Positions 40,155 through 47,806 of a DNA stretch of 49,354 nucleotides are shown here, in pieces. The position numbers and the translations under genes were made by a program. This stretch comes from JAMCZC01 sp964364925. GTDB lineage: Bacteria > Patescibacteriota > Microgenomatia > Levybacterales > UBA12049. The notes below the pieces were generated by a model. It did no database searches, had not been told where the DNA came from, and saw only the letters and a list, made by a program, of their open reading frames with translations. The first letter of the stretch is position 1; each line of letters starts with the position of its first letter. The stretch is from positions 1 through 49,354 of the forward strand of contig CAYIOB010000001.1 of NCBI GenBank assembly GCA_964364925.1. The letters run 5' to 3'.

Positions 40155-41063
40155 CTAGAACCAACCGGATTTTTTGGAGGAATCAAATTCTTTTAATAGT
40201 TCTTTTTGTCTTGAAGAAAGATTTTTTGGAACTACGATTTTGATGCGGACGTAATGGTCGCCTTTACCCGAACCTCTAATATGCGCTATGCCTTTCCCTC
40301 CAAGCCTTATTACCATACCAGGTTGCGTTCCCTGCGGAATTTTAAGTTTTACTTTGCCCTCGACTGTTTCCACATTTATTTCTGTTCCAAGCGCAGCTTC
40401 GGGAAAGGACAACTCTTCTTCGGATACAACATCATAACCTTCTCTCTTAAATCTTTTATCGGGAGTTACATTAATAATAACGTCTGCGTCTCCAAACCTT
40501 ATTCTTGAACCATCATCTACGCCGGCCGGAATTTTTATAGTTTGTACTTTGCCTCCTAAATCAACTTTTTTTTGCGTGCCTTTAACAGCCTCCATGAAAT
40601 CTATTTTTAAAGAATAGACTTCTCTGTGTTGTCTTCTGCCAAAAGGTGAGGCGCCGCCGAAAAACTGCTCAAAAATTTCAAAAGGGTCGGAAAATCCGCC
40701 GAAATCCCAGCCCGAGGCTGGTCCGCCTTGGGAGGAAAATCCGCCGGGGGCCCCGTTTGTCGTATAAGTATACGTAAACGGTCCGCCTTGTTGACCGAAC
40801 CCTCCGCCAAAAGGACCTCCCGCTCCCGGACCGCCTTGTTCAAAAGCGGCCGCGCCAAACTGATCGTAAGTTTGTCTTTTTTGCGAATCCGACAAAACTT
40901 CGTAAGCCTTAGTCACTTCTTTAAACTTTGCGTCTGCTTCCTTAGTTTTGTTTTTATCCGGGTGAAATTGTAAAGCAAGTTTTCTGTAGGCTTTTTTTAT
41001 TTCCTCAGCCGATGCGGATTTAGTAACTCCTAAAATTTGATAATAATCTTTATTGTCTGCCAT
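40155..41063 (-). CDS. dnaJ: DnaJ/CbpA-type co-chaperone without zinc fingers
   Basis: 302 residues. The J domain (4-70) has the HPD motif (FHPDKNK). A Gly/Phe-rich region (75-130) follows, then directly the C-terminal client-binding domains (LKIDFMEAVKG). The four CxxCxGxG zinc repeats of DnaJ are missing, so it is a class B (CbpA/DnaJ2-like) protein. It recruits clients and stimulates DnaK. It follows dnaK at 83 bases and may also have its own leaderless promoter (two TATAAT boxes at 41070-41080). Confidence 0.92.
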   Translation of the reverse strand: MADNKDYYQILGVTKSASAEEIKKAYRKLALQFHPDKNKTKEADAKFKEVTKAYEVLSDSQKRQTYDQFGAAAFEQGGPGAGGPFGGGFGQQGGPFTYTYTTNGAPGGFSSQGGPASGWDFGGFSDPFEIFEQFFGGASPFGRRQHREVYSLKIDFMEAVKGTQKKVDLGGKVQTIKIPAGVDDGSRIRFGDADVIINVTPDKRFKREGYDVVSEEELSFPEAALGTEINVETVEGKVKLKIPQGTQPGMVIRLGGKGIAHIRGSGKGDHYVRIKIVVPKNLSSRQKELLKEFDSSKKSGWF

Positions 41064-41069
41064 AGCTTT

Positions 41070-41075
41070 ATTATA
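41070..41075 (-). promoter_or_regulatory. possible internal -10 box before dnaJ
   Basis: TATAAT on the minus strand six bases before the ATG at 41063, overlapping by one base a second TATAAT at 41075-41080. Confidence 0.4.
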
Positions 41076-41146
41076 TTATATCAATAAGAGAATGCGCGAA
41101 ATATTCATTTGAGGAAAATAGGAGTAATGTGAGCGCGTTCCTCACC

Positions 41147-43060
41147 TTAGTTTACCACTTCTCCTTCAACAGGTTCTTCGTCTGATTTTTTGCCGTCTTT
41201 TTTTGCTTGCCCATTACCCGTTGAATCTTCCGGCTTAGCTTCTTCCGCAGGTTTTTCTTCTGACTCATTCTTCTTGTACATTGCTTCCCCGATTTTTTGC
41301 AAAGACTCGGAAAGTTCTTTTGTTTTTGTTTCTAAATCTTCTTTAGAACCGCTATCAAGAATGCTTTTTAGAGCTGATATTTTATCCTCAACTTCTTTTC
41401 TTACGTCTTCTGCTATTTTTTCTTTCGCGTCGCTAAGGGATTTTTCCGCTGTAAATATTAATGAGTCTGCCTGGTTTCTTGCCTCAACTTTACCTTTTTT
41501 CTCGGCATCTTCAGCCGCATGCGCTTCGGCCTCTTTGGTCATTTTCTCAACTTCTTCTTTTGTAAGGCCTGTTGAGCCGGTTATTTTTATGCTTTGTTCT
41601 TTTCCCGTTGCTTTATCTGCCGCTTTTACATTTAAAATGCCAGATGCATCAATATCAAAAGTAACTTCAACCTGGGGAACGCCACGAGGCGCCGGCGGAA
41701 TTCCGTCCAAAACAAACCTTCCCAAAGATTTATTATCCGAAGCCATTGGTCTTTCACCCTGTAAAACATTTATTTCAACCTGGGTTTGATTATCGGCAGC
41801 TGTTGAAAAAATTTGAGACTTGGAGGTTGGTATGGTTGTATTTTTTGAAATTAAAGGCGTTGCAACCGCTCCCAAAGTTTCTATTCCCAAAGTTAAAGGC
41901 GTTACGTCTAAAAGTAAAACATCTTTAACTTCTCCTCCCAAAACTCCGCCCTGAACCGCTGCGCCTATTGCTACAACTTCATCCGGATTAACCGATTTGT
42001 TAGGTTCTTTGCCGAAAAATTTAGTAACAACCTCTAAAACCTTAGGCATTCTGGTCATTCCTCCGACCAAAACAATTTCGTCAATATCCGAAACTTTTAC
42101 TTTTGCATCCTTTAGCGCTATTTCAACAGGTTTTAGAGTTTTTTGAATAAGAGGATCGACAATTTGCTCAAGTTTTGCCCTTGTCAAAGTCAAAGTTAAA
42201 TGCAATGGCCCGTCTTTTCCCTGAGTTATAAAAGGCTGGTTAATCTGCGCTTCTTGAGAGCTTGAAAGTTCAATTTTTGCTTTTTCTGCCGCCTCCCTTA
42301 GTCTTTGCAAAGCTTGCGGGTCTTTTTTAAGATCAACTCCGTTTTCTTTTTTGAATTCTTCTGCTAAATAATCTATTATTGCCTGATCAAAATCATCTCC
42401 GCCCAAATGCGTGTCTCCGTTTGTTGATTTTACTTCGTAAACGCCGTCTCCTAGCTCCAGAATTGAAATGTCAAAAGTTCCGCCGCCTAAATCGTAAACT
42501 GCAATTGTGTGGGCATTTTTCTTATCAAGTCCGTAAGCCAAAGCCGCAGCTGTTGGTTCGTTAATAATGCGAAGTACTTCCAATCCCGCAATTTCTCCTG
42601 CTTGTTTTGTTGCCTGGCGCTGGGAATCGTCAAAATATGCCGGAACCGTAATAACCGCTTGTGTTACTTTTCCTCCCAAATAGGCTTCTGCGTCCGCTTT
42701 TATTTTCTGAAGGATTTTTGCGGAAATTTCCTGCGGAGTAAACATTCTTCCGTCAACCTCAACATCAGCCATTCCGTCGCGTCCTGATTTTATTGTGTAA
42801 GGAAGCCATTTTATGTCAAACTGAACGGAGCTGTCTGTGAATTTTCTGCCCATTAATCTTTTTATAGAAAATATTGTGGTTTTGGGCTTTAAAACAATTT
42901 GTCTTTTGGCAACATCCCCCACTACATGACTAATCGGATCAACTACCGACGGGATAATATTTTTTCCCTCCGCAGAGTGGATAATCTTTGGACTTCCGCC
43001 CTCCATTACCGCGACTGCCGAATTTGTTGTACCTAAATCAATACCAATTATTTTTCCCAT
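41147..43060 (-). CDS. dnaK: molecular chaperone DnaK (Hsp70)
   Basis: 637 residues, full length. The ATPase domain has GIDLGTTNSAVAV, VYDLGGGTFDIS and VLVGGMTRMPKV; the substrate domain has LLLDVTPLTLGIETLG; the helical lid and an acidic, Glu/Lys-rich tail end in EGEVVN. It binds unfolded segments, driven by ATP, with DnaJ and GrpE, which are both its neighbours. The order hrcA, grpE, dnaK, dnaJ is the standard HrcA-regulated heat-shock operon. AT-rich repeat spacers lie between grpE and dnaK. Confidence 0.98.
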   Translation of the reverse strand: MGKIIGIDLGTTNSAVAVMEGGSPKIIHSAEGKNIIPSVVDPISHVVGDVAKRQIVLKPKTTIFSIKRLMGRKFTDSSVQFDIKWLPYTIKSGRDGMADVEVDGRMFTPQEISAKILQKIKADAEAYLGGKVTQAVITVPAYFDDSQRQATKQAGEIAGLEVLRIINEPTAAALAYGLDKKNAHTIAVYDLGGGTFDISILELGDGVYEVKSTNGDTHLGGDDFDQAIIDYLAEEFKKENGVDLKKDPQALQRLREAAEKAKIELSSSQEAQINQPFITQGKDGPLHLTLTLTRAKLEQIVDPLIQKTLKPVEIALKDAKVKVSDIDEIVLVGGMTRMPKVLEVVTKFFGKEPNKSVNPDEVVAIGAAVQGGVLGGEVKDVLLLDVTPLTLGIETLGAVATPLISKNTTIPTSKSQIFSTAADNQTQVEINVLQGERPMASDNKSLGRFVLDGIPPAPRGVPQVEVTFDIDASGILNVKAADKATGKEQSIKITGSTGLTKEEVEKMTKEAEAHAAEDAEKKGKVEARNQADSLIFTAEKSLSDAKEKIAEDVRKEVEDKISALKSILDSGSKEDLETKTKELSESLQKIGEAMYKKNESEEKPAEEAKPEDSTGNGQAKKDGKKSDEEPVEGEVVN

Positions 43061-43063
43061 AAG

Positions 43064-43140
43064 TTTATTATTTACTATCTACAATTTACTATTTACCATT
43101 TGCGACTACCTTCTAATTGGTCAATCGTCAATAGTAAATG
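43064..43140. repeat. AT-rich permuted repeat spacer between grpE and dnaK
   Basis: Words TTTACTAT, CAATTTACTATTTACCATTTG and GTCAATAGTAAATGGTCAA form loose direct and inverted repeats. No gene. The same kind of words occur at 43612-43640. Confidence 0.5.
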
Positions 43141-43141
43141 G

Positions 43142-43597
43142 TCAATTTGAGTTTTGTTTTACAGAACCAACAACTACTTGTGCCGGTCTTAAAACCTGTC
43201 CAAAAAGAGTATAGCCTATACGCAATTCTTCAACAACTTTTCCGCTCTGTCCTTCTACCGTATGAACTGCTTCCATTAAGTTAGGGTCAAAGTCGCGGCC
43301 AATGGTTTCTATTTTTTCAATGCCTTCTTCTTTAAAAGCGCTGAGAATTTGGTCTATGCTAAGCTTTACACCTTCATCTTGAGTATGTTTTTCCGCCAAG
43401 ATAAGATTATCTAAAGCCGGAAGGAGTCTTAAGAGCAGTCCTTTGTTTGCTAATTTTATCCATTCGGACTTCTCACTTACTACTCTTTTTTCAAGATTCT
43501 GGTAATCGGCCAATGCTCTTTTTAACTGGTTTTCAAGGTTCTTAAATTCTTCATTTTCCTGCTTTTCATGTTTTTTACTTTCTTCATGTTTTTTCAT
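43142..43597 (-). CDS. grpE: nucleotide exchange factor GrpE
   Basis: 151 residues, short for the family. A charged N-terminal coil (KHEESKKHEKQENEEF), the long dimer helix (LKRALADYQNLEKRV) and the beta-wing domain with the VVEELRIGYTLFGQVLRPAQVVVG block are present. GrpE releases ADP from DnaK. The gene follows hrcA by 49 bases and precedes dnaK. Confidence 0.93.
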   Translation of the reverse strand: MKKHEESKKHEKQENEEFKNLENQLKRALADYQNLEKRVVSEKSEWIKLANKGLLLRLLPALDNLILAEKHTQDEGVKLSIDQILSAFKEEGIEKIETIGRDFDPNLMEAVHTVEGQSGKVVEELRIGYTLFGQVLRPAQVVVGSVKQNSN

Positions 43598-43646
43598 CGT
43601 CTTGTCCTAATTGTAAATTGTAAATTGTCAATTGTAAATTGCTTTC

Positions 43647-44378
43647 CTACCATCCCTTGGCAATTTCTTCTATAAGATTTCCAAAATATCTAACTGTAGG
43701 CACTATATAATTATAATTTAATCTGCTCGGTCCTAAGACTCCGATTTCTCCAATTACGTTATTTGGTGAATGATATTTTACGAAAACGAATCCGTAAGGA
43801 CCGACTAATTTAGGCCCTAGCTCATCTTCCAAAAGTATGTGAATTTCTCCATCGTCTATTTCTCCTAAAAATAAAGCCCGCAAATAATCGCTCCCATCAA
43901 CGAAAGATAAAAGCGCTTTTGTTAAATCTATATCAAAAAACTCCGGCATATCTAAAATATTTGCATAACCTGCACAGAAAAAATTACCGTCACTCGTAGT
44001 TGTAACTGCTAGAGCTTTGGTTTTATCGGCTAAAGCTCTTGTTATTTGTGTTAAAAATTCGTTTTCCTTGTCCCGAAGGTCCCAAACTTTTTCTTTTAAG
44101 GCAACTTCTTCCGTCACAGACAGCTCTTTTTCCTTCATCAACTGTTTAACGTAGAATTTCATTGCGCTTGGAGTTGGAATGCGTCCTGCGGAAATGTGAG
44201 GTTTTTTTAAGTATCCTAACTCAGTAAGTCTAACCATTTCGTTTCTAATAGTTGCCGGGCTTGCACCCATATTGTGCTTTTTTTCTAAAGTCTCCGAACC
44301 CACGGCCTCCGCTGTTTCGATATATTCTTCGATGAGGCTTTTTAAAATTTCAACCTGCCGCTGTGTTAAATCATGCAT
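43647..44378 (-). CDS. hrcA: heat-shock repressor HrcA, short form
   Basis: 243 residues, against about 340 in typical HrcA. The N-terminal winged helix (LTQRQVEILKSLIEEYIETAEAVGSETL, then ASPATIRNEMVRLTELGYL) and the following PHISAGRIPTPSAMKFYV block are typical. The GAF-like middle domain is shortened, and the end matches the conserved IGEIGVLGPSRLNYNYIVPTVRYFG. HrcA binds CIRCE operators and is kept active by the chaperones. A CIRCE-like operator lies about 97 bases upstream within the promoter. Confidence 0.93.
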   Translation of the reverse strand: MHDLTQRQVEILKSLIEEYIETAEAVGSETLEKKHNMGASPATIRNEMVRLTELGYLKKPHISAGRIPTPSAMKFYVKQLMKEKELSVTEEVALKEKVWDLRDKENEFLTQITRALADKTKALAVTTTSDGNFFCAGYANILDMPEFFDIDLTKALLSFVDGSDYLRALFLGEIDDGEIHILLEDELGPKLVGPYGFVFVKYHSPNNVIGEIGVLGPSRLNYNYIVPTVRYFGNLIEEIAKGW

Positions 44379-44454
44379 AAACTCAATTCAAAACTCAAAA
44401 GTCAAATCTCAAAAATGAGAAAAGACTTACCCCCAGCTTGCAGAGGATTGAAAA

Positions 44455-44474
44455 TCCTGAGCGAAGTCGAAGGA
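44455..44474. repeat. dispersed repeat, family A, in the hrcA leader
   Basis: TCCTGAGCGAAGTCGAAGGA, identical in all 20 bases to the copy at 14280-14299. It lies in the transcribed leader, directly adjacent to the CIRCE-like operator. Confidence 0.85.
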
Positions 44475-44512
44475 TTAGCAGTAATCTATCACAACTGCTA
44501 ATAAATTGTCAA
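44475..44512 (-). promoter_or_regulatory. heat-shock promoter with CIRCE-like operator
   Basis: TTAGCAGT (44475-44482), 11 bases, ACTGCTAA (44494-44501): perfect inverted repeat with the same geometry as CIRCE (TTAGCACTC-N9-GAGTGCTAA). TTGACA (44512-44507) is the -35 and TAGATT (44488-44483) the -10, spacer 18, on the minus strand. The operator covers the -10 and part of the spacer, so HrcA binding would block transcription of hrcA-grpE-dnaK-dnaJ. Confidence 0.75.
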
Positions 44513-44520
44513 TACCCTTT

Positions 44521-44862
44521 TTATAGAGTGGATTGAAATATATTGCATCGTGGACATTGCCATGAAGTATTCGCTGGTCGAGCAGGATGAACTGTATTAT
44601 CAAGATTTCGATATGTATGATACCAATTACATTCTAGATTAAATGCTTGCAACGAAGAACTCGCGTATTCAAACCAAAAATGAGAATAACCTTGATCAAC
44701 CCAACTCCTTAACCTTCCAGCAAGATCGTTATCGGATCTTCCAACATAGTTAACATTTATTCCGTCTCTGGAAAGAATATAAGCACCTGGCGATGTATTT
44801 GATGCTTGCGTAGAAATATTATTTGAACTTAAAACAAAAGGACCTGCCATAAAAATTTTCAC
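44521..44862 (-). CDS. GIY-YIG-like nuclease with C-terminal zinc-binding motif
   Basis: 113 residues. GAYIL (26-30) and YVG (39-41), then RSDNDLAGRL and Glu77 (FNLEC) match the GIY-YIG core, though with A-Y-I instead of G-I-Y. A C-terminal H-x3-P...CPRC (residues 92-106) may bind zinc. GIY-YIG domains cut DNA in homing, restriction and repair enzymes. A strong AAGGAGGTGA lies before the ATG. It is the last gene of a defence-like leftward operon and follows the GHKL gene by 81 bases, which include a perfect TCCCTA/TAGGGA inverted repeat. Confidence 0.6.
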   Translation of the reverse strand: MKIFMAGPFVLSSNNISTQASNTSPGAYILSRDGINVNYVGRSDNDLAGRLRSWVDQGYSHFWFEYASSSLQAFNLECNWYHTYRNLDNTVHPARPANTSWQCPRCNIFQSTL

Positions 44863-44915
44863 CTCCTTATTTTTATATTTTTTCTAATTAAGACATGATC
44901 GAATAAAAATATAAT

Positions 44916-44930
44916 TCCCTAGGTTAGGGA
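44916..44930. promoter_or_regulatory. TCCCTA/TAGGGA inverted repeat between the GHKL and GIY-YIG-like genes
   Basis: TCCCTA (44916-44921), three bases, TAGGGA (44925-44930), perfect. No T-run follows. On the minus strand TATATT lies just downstream, so it could be an operator of an internal promoter for the GIY-YIG-like gene. Confidence 0.4.
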
Positions 44931-44943
44931 CCAATTAATTATC

Positions 44944-46818
44944 TTAAATTTTAGGACCAAGTATTGAGTGAATTAAATGACCATAAGTAGTAACTAATTT
45001 ATTGTATACAGAATTTAGAAACTCTTCTGGTTCTCCTAAGGTGGGCTCCGCACCGCTTTGTATTTTCATTCTTGCCAATTCTCTACAGAAAGCTTGAACA
45101 ACTAATTCAGCAGTCATTACTTGTGCTCCGGGGTTATCCTGTCCTTCTCCGTCCAATCCTAAATAAAGTTTAACAGATGGTGCTTTCGTAGCGATAATAA
45201 TTGTTCCTGTCAATCTATCGTATCTAACTCTTAAATTAGGATCAGCTAGAGAACTGTATTTTATATCCTTGAACATTCCTCTATGCTTTCTTTTTCTGTG
45301 ATGCTCACTATCTTCTCTTTTAGCAACTACTCGTATATAAGCTTCTGCTCTGTGATTTTTAAGCAATGCAATAACTCTACCCTCATCACCTATTTGTTTC
45401 CCTTCAACTAAAACATGTATTATTTTTAAGGATCCTTCTGAGATTATTTCTTCTTTTTTTATTGTTTTAGATATAATTTCTATATTCGGACTGTCTGTAG
45501 AAACAGTTATATTCTCTAACTCTTCATCAATTTTTTCCGTATCTAATTTAAGTGTTAACATAGATTGTTTATTAACTAATAAGTGATAATAGTTTGGGAC
45601 AAAATCAAAACCATTTGGAGGAAACATTTGTCCTTTTTGAGTCTCACCTTCGCCAACTCTTGGTGAATCTTTTAGTTCGTTTGCGACTATAGAATTTAAT
45701 TTATCTATTGCCTTCTTAAATCTCTTTTTTGTATTTTCAGTTTCTAGAGTGGATTCCGTTTCCTCTTTCTTTTTCCTTTCTTCCTGAATATAAATTTCTA
45801 GTTCCTGCTCTATCAATAAACGCAGCTTTTTGTTCAATGGGTGAGACCAATCTAAACCATCTCTACTATCGCTTAATATTGACTCATTGCTTCTCAAAAG
45901 CACATCGATTCCATCACATATAATTCTTCCAAATAAGTTTTTAGCCAAATCTTCGTTCTCAAATTTAAACAAGCCAATATCATGTATTGCCCCCTTACTG
46001 CATATTAATATTCCATTTTGCCTAAGATAACCATCTTCTCTACCAGTTAATGGTTCGGAAGCTTTATATATTTGTAAAACAGCTTCTGTTTCAAATTCAG
46101 GTAAATTAAATGGCTTATTTATAATAAGGTCTCCCTTTGGAAACACATAGGTCAGGTTTGCTTTATTTTTTATCTCATCTTTAGAATCTAATTCTATTAA
46201 TGTAGCAATTCTTTTGGATGAGGATAAGATATCACGTAAAGCATAATGCAACTCTAATGATCTTTTTAATGTTTCGAACTGAGGAATTGTTATACCCTGC
46301 CTGTCTATAACTAAGCTGATTTCTGTGCCTCTGGAATTTATCCCTAATTTATCTTTATATAATTGAGTAGCTTCTTTGGGAATTTCACGTTCATATAAAT
46401 TTATACTTAAAACTGACTCATGATATAAATTATTCTGTATAGATCTTACAAATCCTGAACCCATCCCTAATATTGCCTCTTTTAATCCTCTCCCAAAAAA
46501 GCTTCTTCCACCCTCACCGGCCAAGAAACCAGAAGTATCTGAACCATATAATCCAACTGCTTGATCCATCAATTCAGAACTCATTCCTTGAGCAAAATCT
46601 CTTATTCTAATTGATGCTTGATTTTGATATCTGCGAAAATAAATCTCTATTTCCCCAGCTTGCTCTAAACCTAATTTCTCTAGCTTTTTATAACTGTCAT
46701 CGCTATTAGTAATCAACTCGACAATCGCCCTTACGGGATCTTTTTTTATCGTTTGATCTGCTAACTGTCTAAAAGCTCTAGCTGTAGCCTGTAATGGTCT
46801 TGATACTGCCTTTGTCAT
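44944..46818 (-). CDS. large GHKL (HATPase/MORC/Hsp90-type) ATPase of unknown role
   Basis: 624 residues. The GHKL ATP site is clear: N-box AIVELITNSDDSY (Glu34, Asn38, Asp41), G1 DFAQGMS (74-80), G2 GEGGRSFFGRGLKEAILGMG (101-120). Residues 130-330 look like the transducer domain of MORC/Hsp90/MutL-like proteins. A charged coiled coil (about 335-375) and an unfamiliar C-terminal half with a basic stretch (EDSEHHRKRKHRG) follow. Such ATPases dimerise on ATP and work as clamps in DNA handling, chaperoning or phage defence. Its ATG overlaps the stop of the wHTH-like gene (ATGA), so both are coupled. Confidence 0.8.
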   Translation of the reverse strand: MTKAVSRPLQATARAFRQLADQTIKKDPVRAIVELITNSDDSYKKLEKLGLEQAGEIEIYFRRYQNQASIRIRDFAQGMSSELMDQAVGLYGSDTSGFLAGEGGRSFFGRGLKEAILGMGSGFVRSIQNNLYHESVLSINLYEREIPKEATQLYKDKLGINSRGTEISLVIDRQGITIPQFETLKRSLELHYALRDILSSSKRIATLIELDSKDEIKNKANLTYVFPKGDLIINKPFNLPEFETEAVLQIYKASEPLTGREDGYLRQNGILICSKGAIHDIGLFKFENEDLAKNLFGRIICDGIDVLLRSNESILSDSRDGLDWSHPLNKKLRLLIEQELEIYIQEERKKKEETESTLETENTKKRFKKAIDKLNSIVANELKDSPRVGEGETQKGQMFPPNGFDFVPNYYHLLVNKQSMLTLKLDTEKIDEELENITVSTDSPNIEIISKTIKKEEIISEGSLKIIHVLVEGKQIGDEGRVIALLKNHRAEAYIRVVAKREDSEHHRKRKHRGMFKDIKYSSLADPNLRVRYDRLTGTIIIATKAPSVKLYLGLDGEGQDNPGAQVMTAELVVQAFCRELARMKIQSGAEPTLGEPEEFLNSVYNKLVTTYGHLIHSILGPKI

Positions 46819-47474
46819 TTCTTTCTCCTCTTCATCATTCCACCCTGATACTGCGAATCGTTATAACCTATTAACATTTTTTGGAATTTTATTTCACACA
46901 TATTTAAAAAATCAAGCAAATCCTCTCTATCGTACACACCTACATGATATTTCAACTCTTCTAGGTTTCTTTTTCTGAGAGAAGATTCAGTATCTAAAGT
47001 TGAATATAATAGATCGCAAAATTCAAAATCGGTTATTCCTTCAAGTGACTTTGTTGTTAAGAATTTGTTGTATGCAGAAGATTTTTCTACATGATTAACT
47101 AATTTTCCGCTTCTTGATCGCATATCTTTTTTTATAAATCTTTTATTCCCCAAAACCTTTCCTTCTAGTTTGTTTTCCACATCCCTAGCTAATAAAATTC
47201 CTTTTTGGGTTAATGTAAATCCTTTAGATTTACTTCCATGCATTAATCCTTTATCGGTCCTGCATCTTAACCATGATCGTTCAATTAATGAGGCATCTGG
47301 CCAGCTCGAATATCCCGGAAGCTGGAACCTTTTAGGGAAAAGGGTAAAGCATTGGTAAACTAAATTTTCGAAAGTGGCATGTTGTTCCCTCTTTTGCAAT
47401 ATAAATAAAGAATAAACAACAAGATCATCATAACTTATATCGAGATAATTAGTTTTTTGATTTTTATGATACAT
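46815..47474 (-). CDS. wHTH-like protein coupled to the GHKL ATPase
   Basis: 219 residues from the ATG at 47474, one base after the stop of the preceding gene; a longer frame to 47528 would overlap that gene by 53 bases. Residues 1-100 look like a winged helix: DDLVVYSLFILQKREQHATFENLVYQC, a helix ending in SLIERSWLRCRTDKGLM, then the wing GFTLTQKGILLA. Residues 110-219 are helical, basic and unknown. The family is not recognised. Coupling with the ATPase suggests the two act as a complex, perhaps with this protein contacting DNA. Confidence 0.6.
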   Translation of the reverse strand: MYHKNQKTNYLDISYDDLVVYSLFILQKREQHATFENLVYQCFTLFPKRFQLPGYSSWPDASLIERSWLRCRTDKGLMHGSKSKGFTLTQKGILLARDVENKLEGKVLGNKRFIKKDMRSRSGKLVNHVEKSSAYNKFLTTKSLEGITDFEFCDLLYSTLDTESSLRKRNLEELKYHVGVYDREDLLDFLNMCEIKFQKMLIGYNDSQYQGGMMKRRKK

Positions 47475-47475
47475 A

Positions 47476-47694
47476 TTAAAGTTTAAATTCGTTTTTCTTT
47501 TTCGGTGAAGCGAATCTAGCTTTTGCAATTTTTAATTGAGATTCAACAGCAGAAAAAATTTTGCTTACTTCCTCATTGGAATAGTCGTAGTTTGCTTTAT
47601 TAGATAGATTTCCCAAAAGTCGGAGTTTATCTATAACTTCGTTTGTTCTATACGTGGCAATTCTTTTAAACCTTTGCGCTCTATCTTCTTGCAT
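47476..47694 (-). CDS. 72-residue helical protein of the GHKL operon
   Basis: 72 residues from the ATG at 47694 (MQEDRAQRFKRIATYRTNEV). The start is fixed by TATAAT ending seven bases before it; upstream in-frame ATGs lie inside or before the -10 box. It is basic, all-helical, with KLRLLGNLSNKANYDYSNEEVSKIF, a pattern I recall from small proteins near defence or phage genes, without a known function. It could be a regulator or an antitoxin-like partner. Confidence 0.6.
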   Translation of the reverse strand: MQEDRAQRFKRIATYRTNEVIDKLRLLGNLSNKANYDYSNEEVSKIFSAVESQLKIAKARFASPKKKNEFKL

Positions 47695-47701
47695 GCTTGA
47701 C

Positions 47702-47707
47702 ATTATA
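47702..47707 (-). promoter_or_regulatory. -10 box of the GHKL operon's inner promoter
   Basis: TATAAT on the minus strand seven bases before the ATG at 47694. It directly abuts a TTGACA word (47697-47702 on the plus strand), the same motif that forms the array at 48844-48915. Confidence 0.45.
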
Positions 47708-47806
47708 ACACAAATCCGCAAAATATGCAAGGGGCAATATTAAATAGACCAAATGTAGTAATACTTGAGGCTAAATTTTGAATATATAGAAAATACTCTT
47801 TTGCTG

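Noticed and set aside
41190..41789. 199-codon plus-strand frame opposite dnaK
   Set aside because: Ser/Phe-rich antisense shadow of a certain gene.
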